Assembly: GCA_002371375.1 (NCBI GenBank)
Contig: DFIB01000188.1
Location: forward strand, 1 to 33,936
DNA from: Mageeibacillus sp. UBA3708
GTDB taxonomy: Bacteria > Bacillota > Clostridia > Saccharofermentanales > Saccharofermentanaceae
DNA length: 33,936 bases
Reading direction: 5' to 3'
This document shows, piece after piece, positions 22,990 through 32,031 of the stretch. The notes below the pieces were generated by a model. It made no database searches. It saw nothing but the letters and a program-made list of their open reading frames with translations, and was not told the origin of the DNA. The translations under genes and the position numbers were made by a program. How positions within the stretch are numbered: the stretch's first letter is position 1; each line of letters begins with the position of its first letter.

Positions 22990-25900
22990 TCAGTTATACT
23001 TGAAGTGAGCATCAGCTGCCTTGCTGTAAAGGTACAATGCCTTCGCAAGAGGAACCATCGTACTAGACGTTGACTGACCAACTACAGCCCTTGCATATGT
23101 CAGGACAGACACTGTCAAATCATATGTCGAGGTGCCATCAGCGATGGTAAGCGTATGCTCCTCATCAAGCTTCGTAGATACAATACCCGTAAACGTCAGG
23201 TAATAGATACCACTCTCCTCAATTAGCTCAGTATCTTCTCCGTCCAACTTGTATGTCAGGCTCTTAGGATCTACATCTTTGAATTTAAGGTATAGCCTAA
23301 ACGAATTGTCACTCCCAAAGAGAGCAGAGATCGAGTCAATCGATACGCCTGTGGGCATTGTTCCACTTCTCTTAGAGATATAATCATTAAAATCTTCAAG
23401 AGTAACGGCATTGACTGCATCGCTTACAGGACACTCTCCGCCAACAAAGTGTTTCTTAGCTGAGTAGCAGTAATCCTTCGCTGCCTGTGCCAAAACCTTC
23501 ATTGTCTTGCTCCCATAGCTGATCATGTAATCAACATATCGCAGGATAGTGTAGTCAATACCGGTAGTAGTGTACTCTCTCGTACCTGCCGAATTCATCA
23601 GCTTAACAGCATCGCCATTTTTATCAAAGATCTTAATGTTGACAACATCTTCAATCTGCTGTGCAAGCAGAGTATAACTGAACTTGTAACCCTTTGCTTC
23701 ACTTGTGTCAAAGTACTGTGCTTCAGAAACATATATAGTCTCCGAATTCTCTCCGCATGTAAGAACAGCATAGGAACCGTCTCTAAATGCTTCAGGAATG
23801 TCAATATAATAGTTCAACTTCAGTTTCTCGTCAAACGATACTGTAGCTGACTGTATTGAAGCATACTCCACATCATCCTTCCATGTTGCTGTCAGTACTA
23901 TATCATCCGTTACCTCAAGCAATGAACCTGCAGGACGCACATCCGCTGTATCATCACCAATCTGCCATCCGGCAAAAGCCTTACCGACAGGTGTAACAAA
24001 TCCGTTATCAGGGAGTTCAAAGGAAGAGCCTGAAGCAACTGTAACATCATCCATAGAACCTGTGATCTCATCGCTTCCGGAGACAAATGATACATTCTTG
24101 CTTTCTCCGATGATTGCCTCACCTTCAGCGGTGACACCAACGATAAAGCTGTCGCTGTCACTTACGAAGTTGTCTGCTGTTCCATTGCCTTTAAGTCCGC
24201 TTGTGAACTCGCCTGCTGTTGCATCAAGTGAATCTCCAAATAAATACGATTGCGAATAGTGGAGCACAACCCCAAAAGGAGTCTCATTTGTAAGCTCGCC
24301 TGTTATGTTGAGCTTGATACCGTTCTCAAGGCGGATATTGCAATCGTAACTACCGTATTTGTTGCCGGATACAACAGGAGCACCCTTAATGTTAATACTG
24401 CCATTGCCGACGTAGATACCACCGCCATATATGGTGCCATATGATAAATGAGATATGTTGTTCGTAATCGCTCCACCGTAAAGATTGAGCGTGCCGCCGT
24501 TACAGATCTCATTATCGATATTAATACCGGCACCGCCGCCGCGCTTATTGCCAACACCGGTAAAGCCGACATTGCCGGTAATCTCACCATCATTAATCGT
24601 TGCTTCACCTGAATAAATATTCACACCACACTTATTGCCGGAGATTGAGCCTCCGTTCATTACAAATGTGCCTGCAAGCCAGACTCCGTAACCGCCATGG
24701 AACTGCCCGGGAATCTCACTTTCAATTGCATGACCTGTGATGATTCCGCCATTCATCGTGAACGAACCGCTAAAGACATGTACACCGTCAGCACTGTTGT
24801 CTTTGATAATACCACCGTCAAGAGTAAAAGATCTCTCTCCAGCTGAAACAGATCCTACAGCAACACCATACCGTGCACCTGTTACGGTTCCTGTTGCACC
24901 TTCACTTGTATCCTTAAGTGTGAATGTACCCATTACCGCTACAGCATTTGAAGTTGAATCGGCTCTGTCAACAATAAATCCGTTCAGGTCGAGCGAGGAT
25001 GTAATCCCCTCAGGAATCTCAAGGTTCGCCTTACCCTCACCTGAAATATCATTCAAAAGAACTACATCGTTGCCTTCGGCAAGAGCAGCACTAACGCTGT
25101 CCCACGTTGATATCCAGGTAGCCGTAACCACTGTATCCTCTCTAACAATAGGTGTATCACCGGGCTGGTAGACATTGTCTCCTATCTTCCATTCCTTGAA
25201 CACCTGACCTGCAGGAGGCGTGAATGTGCAGTCAGGGAGCTTGAAGCTTGTTCCTGACATTACGCTGGTTCCGAGTATTGTACCTGATCCGCCGTTAGCA
25301 TCATAGCTGATATCAACCAACTTGGTAAATACCGCATCAACATTGACGGCACACTCCGGCATCACAAAGGAATACTTGTCTGAACCAAGTGGAACTACAC
25401 GGATAATATCGCCGCTTCCGACAGCAGTGACAGTAACCGACTGCGTCTGATATCCTTCATCATGAGTTACGGAGAATTCTACTGTCTCGCCTGAGAGTAT
25501 CCTGGGATTATACTGGTCACCTCTGCCTATGCTTCGCTTAGCAAAATCACCATGCACAGTATTGCCCCAATTAATATCATATGTCTCTGCAAAGAGCACA
25601 TTTACAGTAATCTTGTCGCCTGTGGCCGAGATTGGAATACCAACGCGATATTTATCCGGCCTGTATGCTGTTTGATAAGTTGTTTGCCAGCGTGTCACAT
25701 CAGGAGTGATCACATCATTACCGCACTTCACTTCGATAGTCTTAACTCTTGTAGAGAGTTCATCGTAAGTAACCGGGATATAAATATAATTGCCTGCACA
25801 TTCGGAATCAATCTGTGTGCCGCCATAATCTGTAACTATAGCAGTACCGGGACCTTCTACTGTCAGTTCAATGTCAAAACTCCTCTGAACATCTATTGTA

Positions 25901-28900
25901 AGTTCAACATCTTGATTTGGCATAATAAAACTGTATTTGCCGTCACTATAATCAATTTTACGGCTTGTAGAAGCTCCGCCACCCAAATCAACACGGTATG
26001 AGATTATAGACCTTGACAGAGCCCAGCCATCATCAGTTGTTACGGTAAATTCAACAAGGCAACCCTCATAGACTTCCTGATCATATGTGAGTCCGTCAAC
26101 TTTAAGGTGACTTCTCTTCTCTCCATCCGGATCATCATAACCTATCCATGTTACCCTGTGAGCAACATTACTCAAAGGCTCCCACTGAGCAACCAGCGTT
26201 ACGGGGCCGCTAACATCAATGCTTCCGTTGTCTTCAATAAGGACACCTTCGCCGTTGAGCTTCCAGCCGGTGAACTTCATTCCCTCGACAGCGGTAAATC
26301 CGCACGAAGGAATCTGATATGTTCCTTCAAAACCTGCTTCTTTAGGAACAGACTCCATTGTTCCACGGCCGCCATTTGCATCGAATCTGATCTCATAAGC
26401 ACCGCAGACGCATCTTCCATTCTCATCAAATGAATGTTCCTCAGAATCAATAGGGTAATTACAATACGAACAGACAAGACTGTGTGTATATGCAGATGCG
26501 CATCTATAGATCTGATTATGCTCAACACAATCTGTAATCATGCAAGCTGCGTTATCACGACAGGCTTCAATTCTCTCATCAATAGCAACCGGGGTCTCGT
26601 TGAAGTAATAACGGCTGTTGCCAATAAATACAACCATACCGTTGGAAGGGAGATTAAGGTCTCCGCTGTTAAGTTGTTCACCTACATCGCCTTCATTGGA
26701 ACCTCTTCCTATTGCCTCTGCAGTCTCAAAACCTCTGTATGCCTTGACTGTACTGCCAACAATCCTGATGACATTGAATCCGCAGCTGTACGCGCCTCCG
26801 CCTATACCGGCTCCGGCAACTCTTCCATCTGCATCGCCGGTTGCAGTAACCGTGGAATCTGTGATGTCAACAGTTCTCACGATTCCCTCATCTCCGGAAC
26901 CATATTGGTCGCCGCTTCCGATACCGGCGCCCTTTTTGCCACCGGTTGCATCAACAGTAGAGTTGGAAATAGTAATCGGGCAGGGGCTCTTGGATGAATG
27001 GTATCCCAATCCTATACCTGCACCCCCGTTGCCGCCAGTAGCAACAACTGTCGCTTTATTGATCTGAATATATGTTTCTCCGCTTGAAGCATCGGAACCG
27101 CTTCCTACACCGGCGCCTCCTTCTCCGCCTATGGCAGTCGTATTACCACCAAGTATCATTATATCGACTGCTTTAGCAGAGCCAGGCACGCCTTCATAAC
27201 CGCTGCCAATACCGGCCGCAAGTCTGCCACCGGTGGCTTTGACTGTTCCACCATGAACAAAGATATTCCTGATATAAGAATATCTTGCACAACCTATGCC
27301 TGCAGCATAGTCGCCGCCTGTTGCAGTAACATTACCATAATCTATACTGACAGTGGTGTGGACGGGTTCGGGATTCGAATAACTGTCAATCTTATTCACC
27401 TGTCCGATACCGGCACCATTATTACCTGTCGCAATTATATTGCCGCCATATATATAGATCTGCCCATCCGTAGCATCAGGCACAAAACCAATACCTGCAG
27501 AATTTGTTGTCAGGGAAGTAGCATCACATATAAGCTCACCTGTCTGGTCCTTCTGACCCCAGATTTTGAGCGTTGCACCCTGCTCCAAAACGATGTTGGA
27601 ATGCTTCTCTGTATGGCCGTCAGTCAGGATAAGGTTAACCGTGGCACCAGAGCTGATAGTAACAGTTCCTGCTATATCATCACCTATGCCGTGGGCATCT
27701 GTATAATACCATCCTGTAGTAAGCCTACAATTGCTGCTGGAATAAATACTGCCGGGCACACTGTCAGGGAACTCAATGGTATCAGTTTCCGGATTGTAAT
27801 AAGTAACTCCATATGTTACTCGGACTTCAACAACTCCTCTTGGCATTACAAAAGAGTATCCGTCATCTGTCTTAGTACAAGGCTGATATGATGCATACTG
27901 GTCAGCAGTATTCACATATTCACAGCTTAACACTGCTTCAGGATTGAGAACCTTGAAGTTGATGGTCTGACCCTCGTAATACCCGGCATTCTTATCCACA
28001 TCGGGGAAATATTCTGAATAAGAATCAGTAAATCCTGTTGCTGTCCATGTGATGCTGAATCTCGTTTCTTTTTCAAGAGAATAATCTCTAAGTGCAACAG
28101 TACAATCAGAAGCCGGCATCACAAATGGATAACTGCCTGTTGTAGCGTACTGGTGAACCTCTACAGCATTGTCATCCTTGTCCTTGACAATAATCCAATC
28201 TTCATTAAAGCCGGCATTAAGTCTGTACCCGCCTTCCAAATCGAGCTTGATCCTTACATAATCCCCTGCTTCAAAAAGAGCTGTCTCTTCGTCATCTTGA
28301 TTATAGAACCTTATTGTGCATCCGTTAAGCTCTTCTGCTGTTACAGTATACAAATCAGCAAAGACCGCACTTACCGTAACAGGTCCGTCCGGCATCTCAA
28401 AGGTTCCGTTATCATTAACAGGAACTGCTGTACCGTCAGCCTTGGTAACTACATATTCCTTGAATCTCTTATTCGATTCAGGTTGACAACTCAGCTCGAT
28501 CTTATCACCCGGTTCCGCCACTTCCTTACTTGCGGTAACAGGAATGCCGTCAGCAACTGTTATTGCAAAATTGTACTCATAATGGCTCTCGACTGCCAAA
28601 GTAACATTTGCAGCAGGCATAGTAAAGCTGATCTTGCCGTCATTGCCGAGGGTTGCCTCTTTTGTTACAGAAGAACCGTTAATGCTGTATGTATAGCTTA
28701 CACTGTCGATAACAACATACTCAGCTGGCTCGATCGACAGATTTACAGAAGAATCAGTCGCTGCCTTTTTATTGCCTGTAATCGTATACTGTTCTGTGTC
28801 TGTCCACACAACATCATTCTCTTTTGCTTCAAATAATGCATAAATCCTGATATCTGAATTAGGCATTACCAAAGTATATGCTGTCTGTCCCTCAACGGTG

Positions 28901-31080
28901 TTGATAACTACAGTACTTGTCTCCTTACCCTTACCGAAAGAGAGCTTTGTAAGATAGTAACCGTCATCAGGTGATACATAGACCGTTACTGTCGAGCCTT
29001 CTGCTGCCTTATCAACATCGGTAAATACGGAACCGTTATTCGCAGCAGGAACCGTGATTGAATACTGATCAGGTGCCTTGATAAAGTTAACTCCCGTGAT
29101 AGTTACGTCATCATCAGGCATAACACGCTCATAATAACCAGTAGTCTTGTTATAGTAGCCGTTTGTTATCGGAAGTTTGCTGTTAGGCTCAAATTCCATC
29201 TTGCAGTTGCTGGGATCAAATGTATAACCATCATCTGCTTCGAAGTAGAAGACAAGCTTGCCTGTATTGGGAACTACTACGGTAGAATGCTCGCTGTCTA
29301 CGAGATCAAATATGCCGTATGCATTCTTCACATACAGTTTACCATGCTCATATGCCGATGAATTAACCTTTTTGACTGCAATCTTGTTGAAAGTGAATTC
29401 CACATTCCCTTCCGGCATCCTGAATTCATAAGGATCGTCACTCAATCCTCTGCCGGCGAGTTCAATATTATTACCGTTTGAAGTTGCAGTTGCTTCCGAG
29501 ATATAGCCCTCCCCGTCATCAACATAGACGGATACGATATTACCGGGAAGGATCCACTCCTGTTCATTGCCACCTAATTTTGTAACAACAGATACTGATG
29601 TATCATTATTAATAACGTGATATCTCTGCTGGCCGCATATACACTTACCGTTATCGTCGAATACGTGTTCCTGTTCAATCGCCGAAGCACCATCACAGTA
29701 GATACATTTCTTTACAAGATGGTAATCGTGATCTTCCGGATCAAAATATACGGACCTTGCATCAAGAGGGTGCTCACATACGGATATCCTGATATTGTCA
29801 TTATCTATTTCTTCTGAATGAGCTAAAAGATTCAATTCATTCTTCGTAACGAGTTCACCGTTAATAAAGGCAGCAAGTCCTTCCGCATAAAAGACTTCAA
29901 TATTGTCATCAATTGCAGGATAATTACCTGCAATACCCTGCAGTTCTATGTTACCGGCATGTATCCACAGTACACCACTGCCAACGACGGCAGATCCGCC
30001 TCTGCGGCTTGCATGTTTTATATAGAGCTTACCCGTATTGCCATCCTGACCATATATATTGAGTTCATAGCCGTTAAGATCGACAGTCTCATTCAATATA
30101 AGCTCCGAACCATCACACAGAACGATATTCGTATTGGCGGTAAGGGTGACCTTGGAATTGAAGGTCACCTTGCCATCTACCATATAGAAGTCCTTACCTT
30201 CTCCCCAGACAGTCATGGTGTCTTTTAAATAATCTCTCTCACCCGGGAGCAGTTCAACATGGTGCTCGCCGTCAGCTGTAAAATCTCTTCCATATTCTAC
30301 TGTATAATAAGAATCCGTGCTGAAATTAACATTAACATTAACAGATTCTGCAGGCATCTTAAATGTATAATAATCACCTGACTTATTGCAACTTATCTTG
30401 TCTCCGCCTTCTACCGTAGATACGGAGATATCGGATATCGTGCAGCCGTCGGCAGGTACCGCGCGCACTTCAATGGTCTCTCCGGCATGACCCTTCAGGG
30501 CATCGGAAGGGGTGATCTCGTTGCCGTCAACATAATAGCTGGCACTGCCATAATCATCTACATTAGTCACACCATTATTTATTATGGAATTAATATTATA
30601 ATCAAAAGCAGTCAAAGACACTTCGAATGTAACATCAACATCGGATTGTCCCACATAATACACGTTATCAACCCCTGTAAATGCAGGAGTCAATGGTAAA
30701 AAGGCGTTTTCGCCGGTTTTTGCCTTTATCCACTGTAGTTCATAGCCTTCATCAACAGTGCACCTGATATAAAGGTAACCCTCATTGGGCTCGGACTTAT
30801 TGACAGTAATATCATCCGAAGAACTGAAATCGAGCTGATCCGGACTCTTCACTAAATCATAAATTTGTAGCGAACTGTTACTGTTCAATTGATCTTGAGT
30901 ATCCTCCCATACAGCAGCTTCTATATGTACGTGTTCAGCGAAGTTGCCGGTCTTGGAATTAACAAATACTTTGAACGTTGAACCAGCCGCCAATGCGCTG
31001 ATCCCGATGCTGTTAAGCACCATGACAACTGACAGAATGACTGATGCCAGTTTGCCTGTCTTACTGATCCTTGTTCTCAT
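22990..31080 (-). CDS. giant secreted surface protein with InlB-type repeats and beta-helix regions
   Basis: The 2696-residue protein has a Sec signal (MRTRISKTGKLASVILSVVM, ending near ALAA). At least ten beta-modules end in variants of FxMPxxxVxVxxxF (FKMPAESVNVNVNF, LVMPNSDIRIYALF, FVMPECAVNVDAVF). Two Cys/His modules end in NGKCICG and NGRCVCG (about 430-480 and 1507-1560). Seven GAGIGSG-type repeats (about 1190-1460) and a second Gly-rich beta-helix (about 1995-2250) follow. Three InlB/Flg_new-like repeats appear (FDANGGRGTM, YDANGGSGTI, and a degenerate one near 2330). A distinct C-terminal domain (about 2405-2696) ends KALYLYSKAADAHFKYN. No LPXTG, SLH or dockerin is seen, so attachment is unknown. 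ATG 31080 has GGAGG upstream. An adhesin-like role is inferred. Confidence 0.9.
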   Translation of the reverse strand: MRTRISKTGKLASVILSVVMVLNSIGISALAAGSTFKVFVNSKTGNFAEHVHIEAAVWEDTQDQLNSNSSLQIYDLVKSPDQLDFSSSDDITVNKSEPNEGYLYIRCTVDEGYELQWIKAKTGENAFLPLTPAFTGVDNVYYVGQSDVDVTFEVSLTAFDYNINSIINNGVTNVDDYGSASYYVDGNEITPSDALKGHAGETIEVRAVPADGCTISDISVSTVEGGDKISCNKSGDYYTFKMPAESVNVNVNFSTDSYYTVEYGRDFTADGEHHVELLPGERDYLKDTMTVWGEGKDFYMVDGKVTFNSKVTLTANTNIVLCDGSELILNETVDLNGYELNIYGQDGNTGKLYIKHASRRGGSAVVGSGVLWIHAGNIELQGIAGNYPAIDDNIEVFYAEGLAAFINGELVTKNELNLLAHSEEIDNDNIRISVCEHPLDARSVYFDPEDHDYHLVKKCIYCDGASAIEQEHVFDDNGKCICGQQRYHVINNDTSVSVVTKLGGNEQEWILPGNIVSVYVDDGEGYISEATATSNGNNIELAGRGLSDDPYEFRMPEGNVEFTFNKIAVKKVNSSAYEHGKLYVKNAYGIFDLVDSEHSTVVVPNTGKLVFYFEADDGYTFDPSNCKMEFEPNSKLPITNGYYNKTTGYYERVMPDDDVTITGVNFIKAPDQYSITVPAANNGSVFTDVDKAAEGSTVTVYVSPDDGYYLTKLSFGKGKETSTVVINTVEGQTAYTLVMPNSDIRIYALFEAKENDVVWTDTEQYTITGNKKAATDSSVNLSIEPAEYVVIDSVSYTYSINGSSVTKEATLGNDGKISFTMPAANVTLAVESHYEYNFAITVADGIPVTASKEVAEPGDKIELSCQPESNKRFKEYVVTKADGTAVPVNDNGTFEMPDGPVTVSAVFADLYTVTAEELNGCTIRFYNQDDEETALFEAGDYVRIKLDLEGGYRLNAGFNEDWIIVKDKDDNAVEVHQYATTGSYPFVMPASDCTVALRDYSLEKETRFSITWTATGFTDSYSEYFPDVDKNAGYYEGQTINFKVLNPEAVLSCEYVNTADQYASYQPCTKTDDGYSFVMPRGVVEVRVTYGVTYYNPETDTIEFPDSVPGSIYSSSNCRLTTGWYYTDAHGIGDDIAGTVTISSGATVNLILTDGHTEKHSNIVLEQGATLKIWGQKDQTGELICDATSLTTNSAGIGFVPDATDGQIYIYGGNIIATGNNGAGIGQVNKIDSYSNPEPVHTTVSIDYGNVTATGGDYAAGIGCARYSYIRNIFVHGGTVKATGGRLAAGIGSGYEGVPGSAKAVDIMILGGNTTAIGGEGGAGVGSGSDASSGETYIQINKATVVATGGNGGAGIGLGYHSSKSPCPITISNSTVDATGGKKGAGIGSGDQYGSGDEGIVRTVDITDSTVTATGDADGRVAGAGIGGGAYSCGFNVIRIVGSTVKAYRGFETAEAIGRGSNEGDVGEQLNSGDLNLPSNGMVVFIGNSRYYFNETPVAIDERIEACRDNAACMITDCVEHNQIYRCASAYTHSLVCSYCNYPIDSEEHSFDENGRCVCGAYEIRFDANGGRGTMESVPKEAGFEGTYQIPSCGFTAVEGMKFTGWKLNGEGVLIEDNGSIDVSGPVTLVAQWEPLSNVAHRVTWIGYDDPDGEKRSHLKVDGLTYDQEVYEGCLVEFTVTTDDGWALSRSIISYRVDLGGGASTSRKIDYSDGKYSFIMPNQDVELTIDVQRSFDIELTVEGPGTAIVTDYGGTQIDSECAGNYIYIPVTYDELSTRVKTIEVKCGNDVITPDVTRWQTTYQTAYRPDKYRVGIPISATGDKITVNVLFAETYDINWGNTVHGDFAKRSIGRGDQYNPRILSGETVEFSVTHDEGYQTQSVTVTAVGSGDIIRVVPLGSDKYSFVMPECAVNVDAVFTKLVDISYDANGGSGTILGTSVMSGTSFKLPDCTFTPPAGQVFKEWKIGDNVYQPGDTPIVREDTVVTATWISTWDSVSAALAEGNDVVLLNDISGEGKANLEIPEGITSSLDLNGFIVDRADSTSNAVAVMGTFTLKDTSEGATGTVTGARYGVAVGSVSAGERSFTLDGGIIKDNSADGVHVFSGSFTMNGGIITGHAIESEIPGQFHGGYGVWLAGTFVMNGGSISGNKCGVNIYSGEATINDGEITGNVGFTGVGNKRGGGAGINIDNEICNGGTLNLYGGAITNNISHLSYGTIYGGGIYVGNGSINIKGAPVVSGNKYGSYDCNIRLENGIKLNITGELTNETPFGVVLHYSQSYLFGDSLDATAGEFTSGLKGNGTADNFVSDSDSFIVGVTAEGEAIIGESKNVSFVSGSDEITGSMDDVTVASGSSFELPDNGFVTPVGKAFAGWQIGDDTADVRPAGSLLEVTDDIVLTATWKDDVEYASIQSATVSFDEKLKLNYYIDIPEAFRDGSYAVLTCGENSETIYVSEAQYFDTSEAKGYKFSYTLLAQQIEDVVNIKIFDKNGDAVKLMNSAGTREYTTTGIDYTILRYVDYMISYGSKTMKVLAQAAKDYCYSAKKHFVGGECPVSDAVNAVTLEDFNDYISKRSGTMPTGVSIDSISALFGSDNSFRLYLKFKDVDPKSLTYKLDGEDTELIEESGIYYLTFTGIVSTKLDEEHTLTIADGTSTYDLTVSVLTYARAVVGQSTSSTMVPLAKALYLYSKAADAHFKYN
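26700..27505 (-). repeat. seven GAGIGSG-type coding repeats inside the giant surface protein
   Basis: The minus strand encodes successive units of about 35-45 residues built as VxATGGxxGAGIGxG: NIIATGNNGAGIGQ, NVTATGGDYAAGIGC, TVKATGGRLAAGIGSG, NTTAIGGEGGAGVGSG, TVVATGGNGGAGIGLG, TVDATGGKKGAGIGSG and TVTATG with AGAGIGGG. Regular hydrophobic spacing is typical of right-handed beta-helices. The repeats are conserved in protein rather than in DNA, so they are old rather than recent duplications. Confidence 0.8.
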
Positions 31081-31124
31081 TGTTACACCTCCGAAGTGCA
31101 TAATAACTAGAATCCATCCATTTT

Positions 31125-31130
31125 ATTATA
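31125..31130 (-). promoter_or_regulatory. possible -10 box of the giant surface protein gene
   Basis: TATAAT on the minus strand lies 44 nt upstream of the ATG at 31080. The -35 position is poor (AGGTTT). TTATAA further upstream (near 31155) is an alternative. The 324-bp region 31081-31404 otherwise holds the plus-strand FMN riboswitch and its promoter. Confidence 0.35.
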
Positions 31131-31225
31131 CTCCTTCGCGCGTTAAAAAACCTTATAAAATACACACTATTTGACGAAATTTGGATTTTTTTGCATAATC
31201 CACCTTTTGCGATCATAACTCCTAC

Positions 31226-31254
31226 TGTACAAACAAAGTCACAACTACTATAAT
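31226..31254 (+). promoter_or_regulatory. promoter of the FMN riboswitch-ribU transcript
   Basis: TGTACA (31226-31231) and TATAAT (31249-31254) are 17 bp apart. The perfect -10 box is immediately upstream of the riboswitch, so transcription would start at about 31261. Confidence 0.6.
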
Positions 31255-31261
31255 AAAGCTC

Positions 31262-31398
31262 GTTCCAAGGCGGGGTGCAATTCCCCGACCGGCGGTGTTA
31301 GGTCAAGCCTTAAGCCCGCAACTCCTGTCAAATTAATTGCAAGACAGGACTGATGCAGTGAGATCCTGCAGCCGACGGTAAAGTCCGGATGAAAGGAG
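31262..31398 (+). ncRNA. FMN riboswitch (RFN element)
   Basis: The conserved core is unmistakable: TTCCAAGGCGGGGTGCAATT, CCCCGACCGGCGGT, AAGCCCGC, a variable stem (TCCTGTC/GACAGGA), GATCCTGCAGCCGACGGT and AAAGTCCGGATGAAAGGAG. FMN binding shuts off expression of flavin synthesis or uptake genes. The ribosome binding site of ribU (AAAGGAG) lies at its 3' edge, so control is probably at translation initiation. I see no separate terminator stem before the gene. Confidence 0.95.
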
Positions 31399-31404
31399 TA
31401 TTAT

Positions 31405-32031
31405 ATGTCTGAACTTACTATCACTGAACAACAAATCAGAACGCGCCGTATTACGGCAACAGCAATCCTCGCGGCAATGGCTGAAGTACTCATGCTGCTG
31501 GAGGTCCCCATCCCCTTCATGCCGCCTTTCCTCAAGTTTGATTTCTCCGAGATACCCGTGCTTGTCGGGTCTTTCGCGTTGGGGCCGGTATACGGAGTGA
31601 TTATTGAGTTTCTCAAGAACCTTATTCATCTTCCGTTCACTGCTACTTCCGGAATCGGTGAGATGAGTAATTTCCTCACCGGAAGCATTTATGTCTTTGC
31701 AGCCGGGATGATCTATCTGAAGCACCGCACACGCAAGGGCGCTGTCGTATCAATGCTGATCGCCACATTGTGTCTGGCACTCATATCAGTACCGCTCAAC
31801 TTTTTTGTGACGCTACCTCTCTATGGAAGCGTTCTCGGATTCCCCACAGAGGCTATAGTCGGGATGAGCGCGGCCGTCAATCCGCTCATAACAGACAAGT
31901 GGTCGCTGATATTCTGGGCTTTCGTTCCGTTCAACCTCTTCAAAGGGATCGTCGTCGCATTCATCACTTTCTGGATATACAAACCGATATCCAAGCTTAT
32001 CAACAAGACTTACGAGCAAACGAGGAAATGA
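31405..32031 (+). CDS. ribU: riboflavin ECF transporter S component RibU
   Basis: The 208-residue membrane protein has about six hydrophobic segments and the RibU signature PFLKFDFSEIPVLVGSFALG, followed by GVIIEFLKNLIHLPF and SGIGEMSNFL. RibU binds riboflavin and works with the shared ECF energising module (EcfA, EcfA', EcfT), which is not encoded here. The FMN riboswitch directly in front confirms the substrate class. AAAGGAG lies 6 nt before the ATG. The last 32 nt overlap the 3' end of the hydrolase gene on the other strand, so the two convergent messages share an antisense region. Confidence 0.95.
   Translation: MSELTITEQQIRTRRITATAILAAMAEVLMLLEVPIPFMPPFLKFDFSEIPVLVGSFALGPVYGVIIEFLKNLIHLPFTATSGIGEMSNFLTGSIYVFAAGMIYLKHRTRKGAVVSMLIATLCLALISVPLNFFVTLPLYGSVLGFPTEAIVGMSAAVNPLITDKWSLIFWAFVPFNLFKGIVVAFITFWIYKPISKLINKTYEQTRK

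Noticed and set aside
26700..27505. CRISPR-like or minisatellite array
   Set aside because: The periodicity is in the protein (GAGIGSG units of unequal length). DNA copies are diverged and there are no constant repeats with unique spacers.
23000..31000. Many plus-strand open frames of 60-230 codons across the giant gene
   Set aside because: They lack ribosome binding sites and family resemblance and lie antisense to a continuous 2696-codon frame with signal peptide and regular repeats. They are shadows of its codon use.
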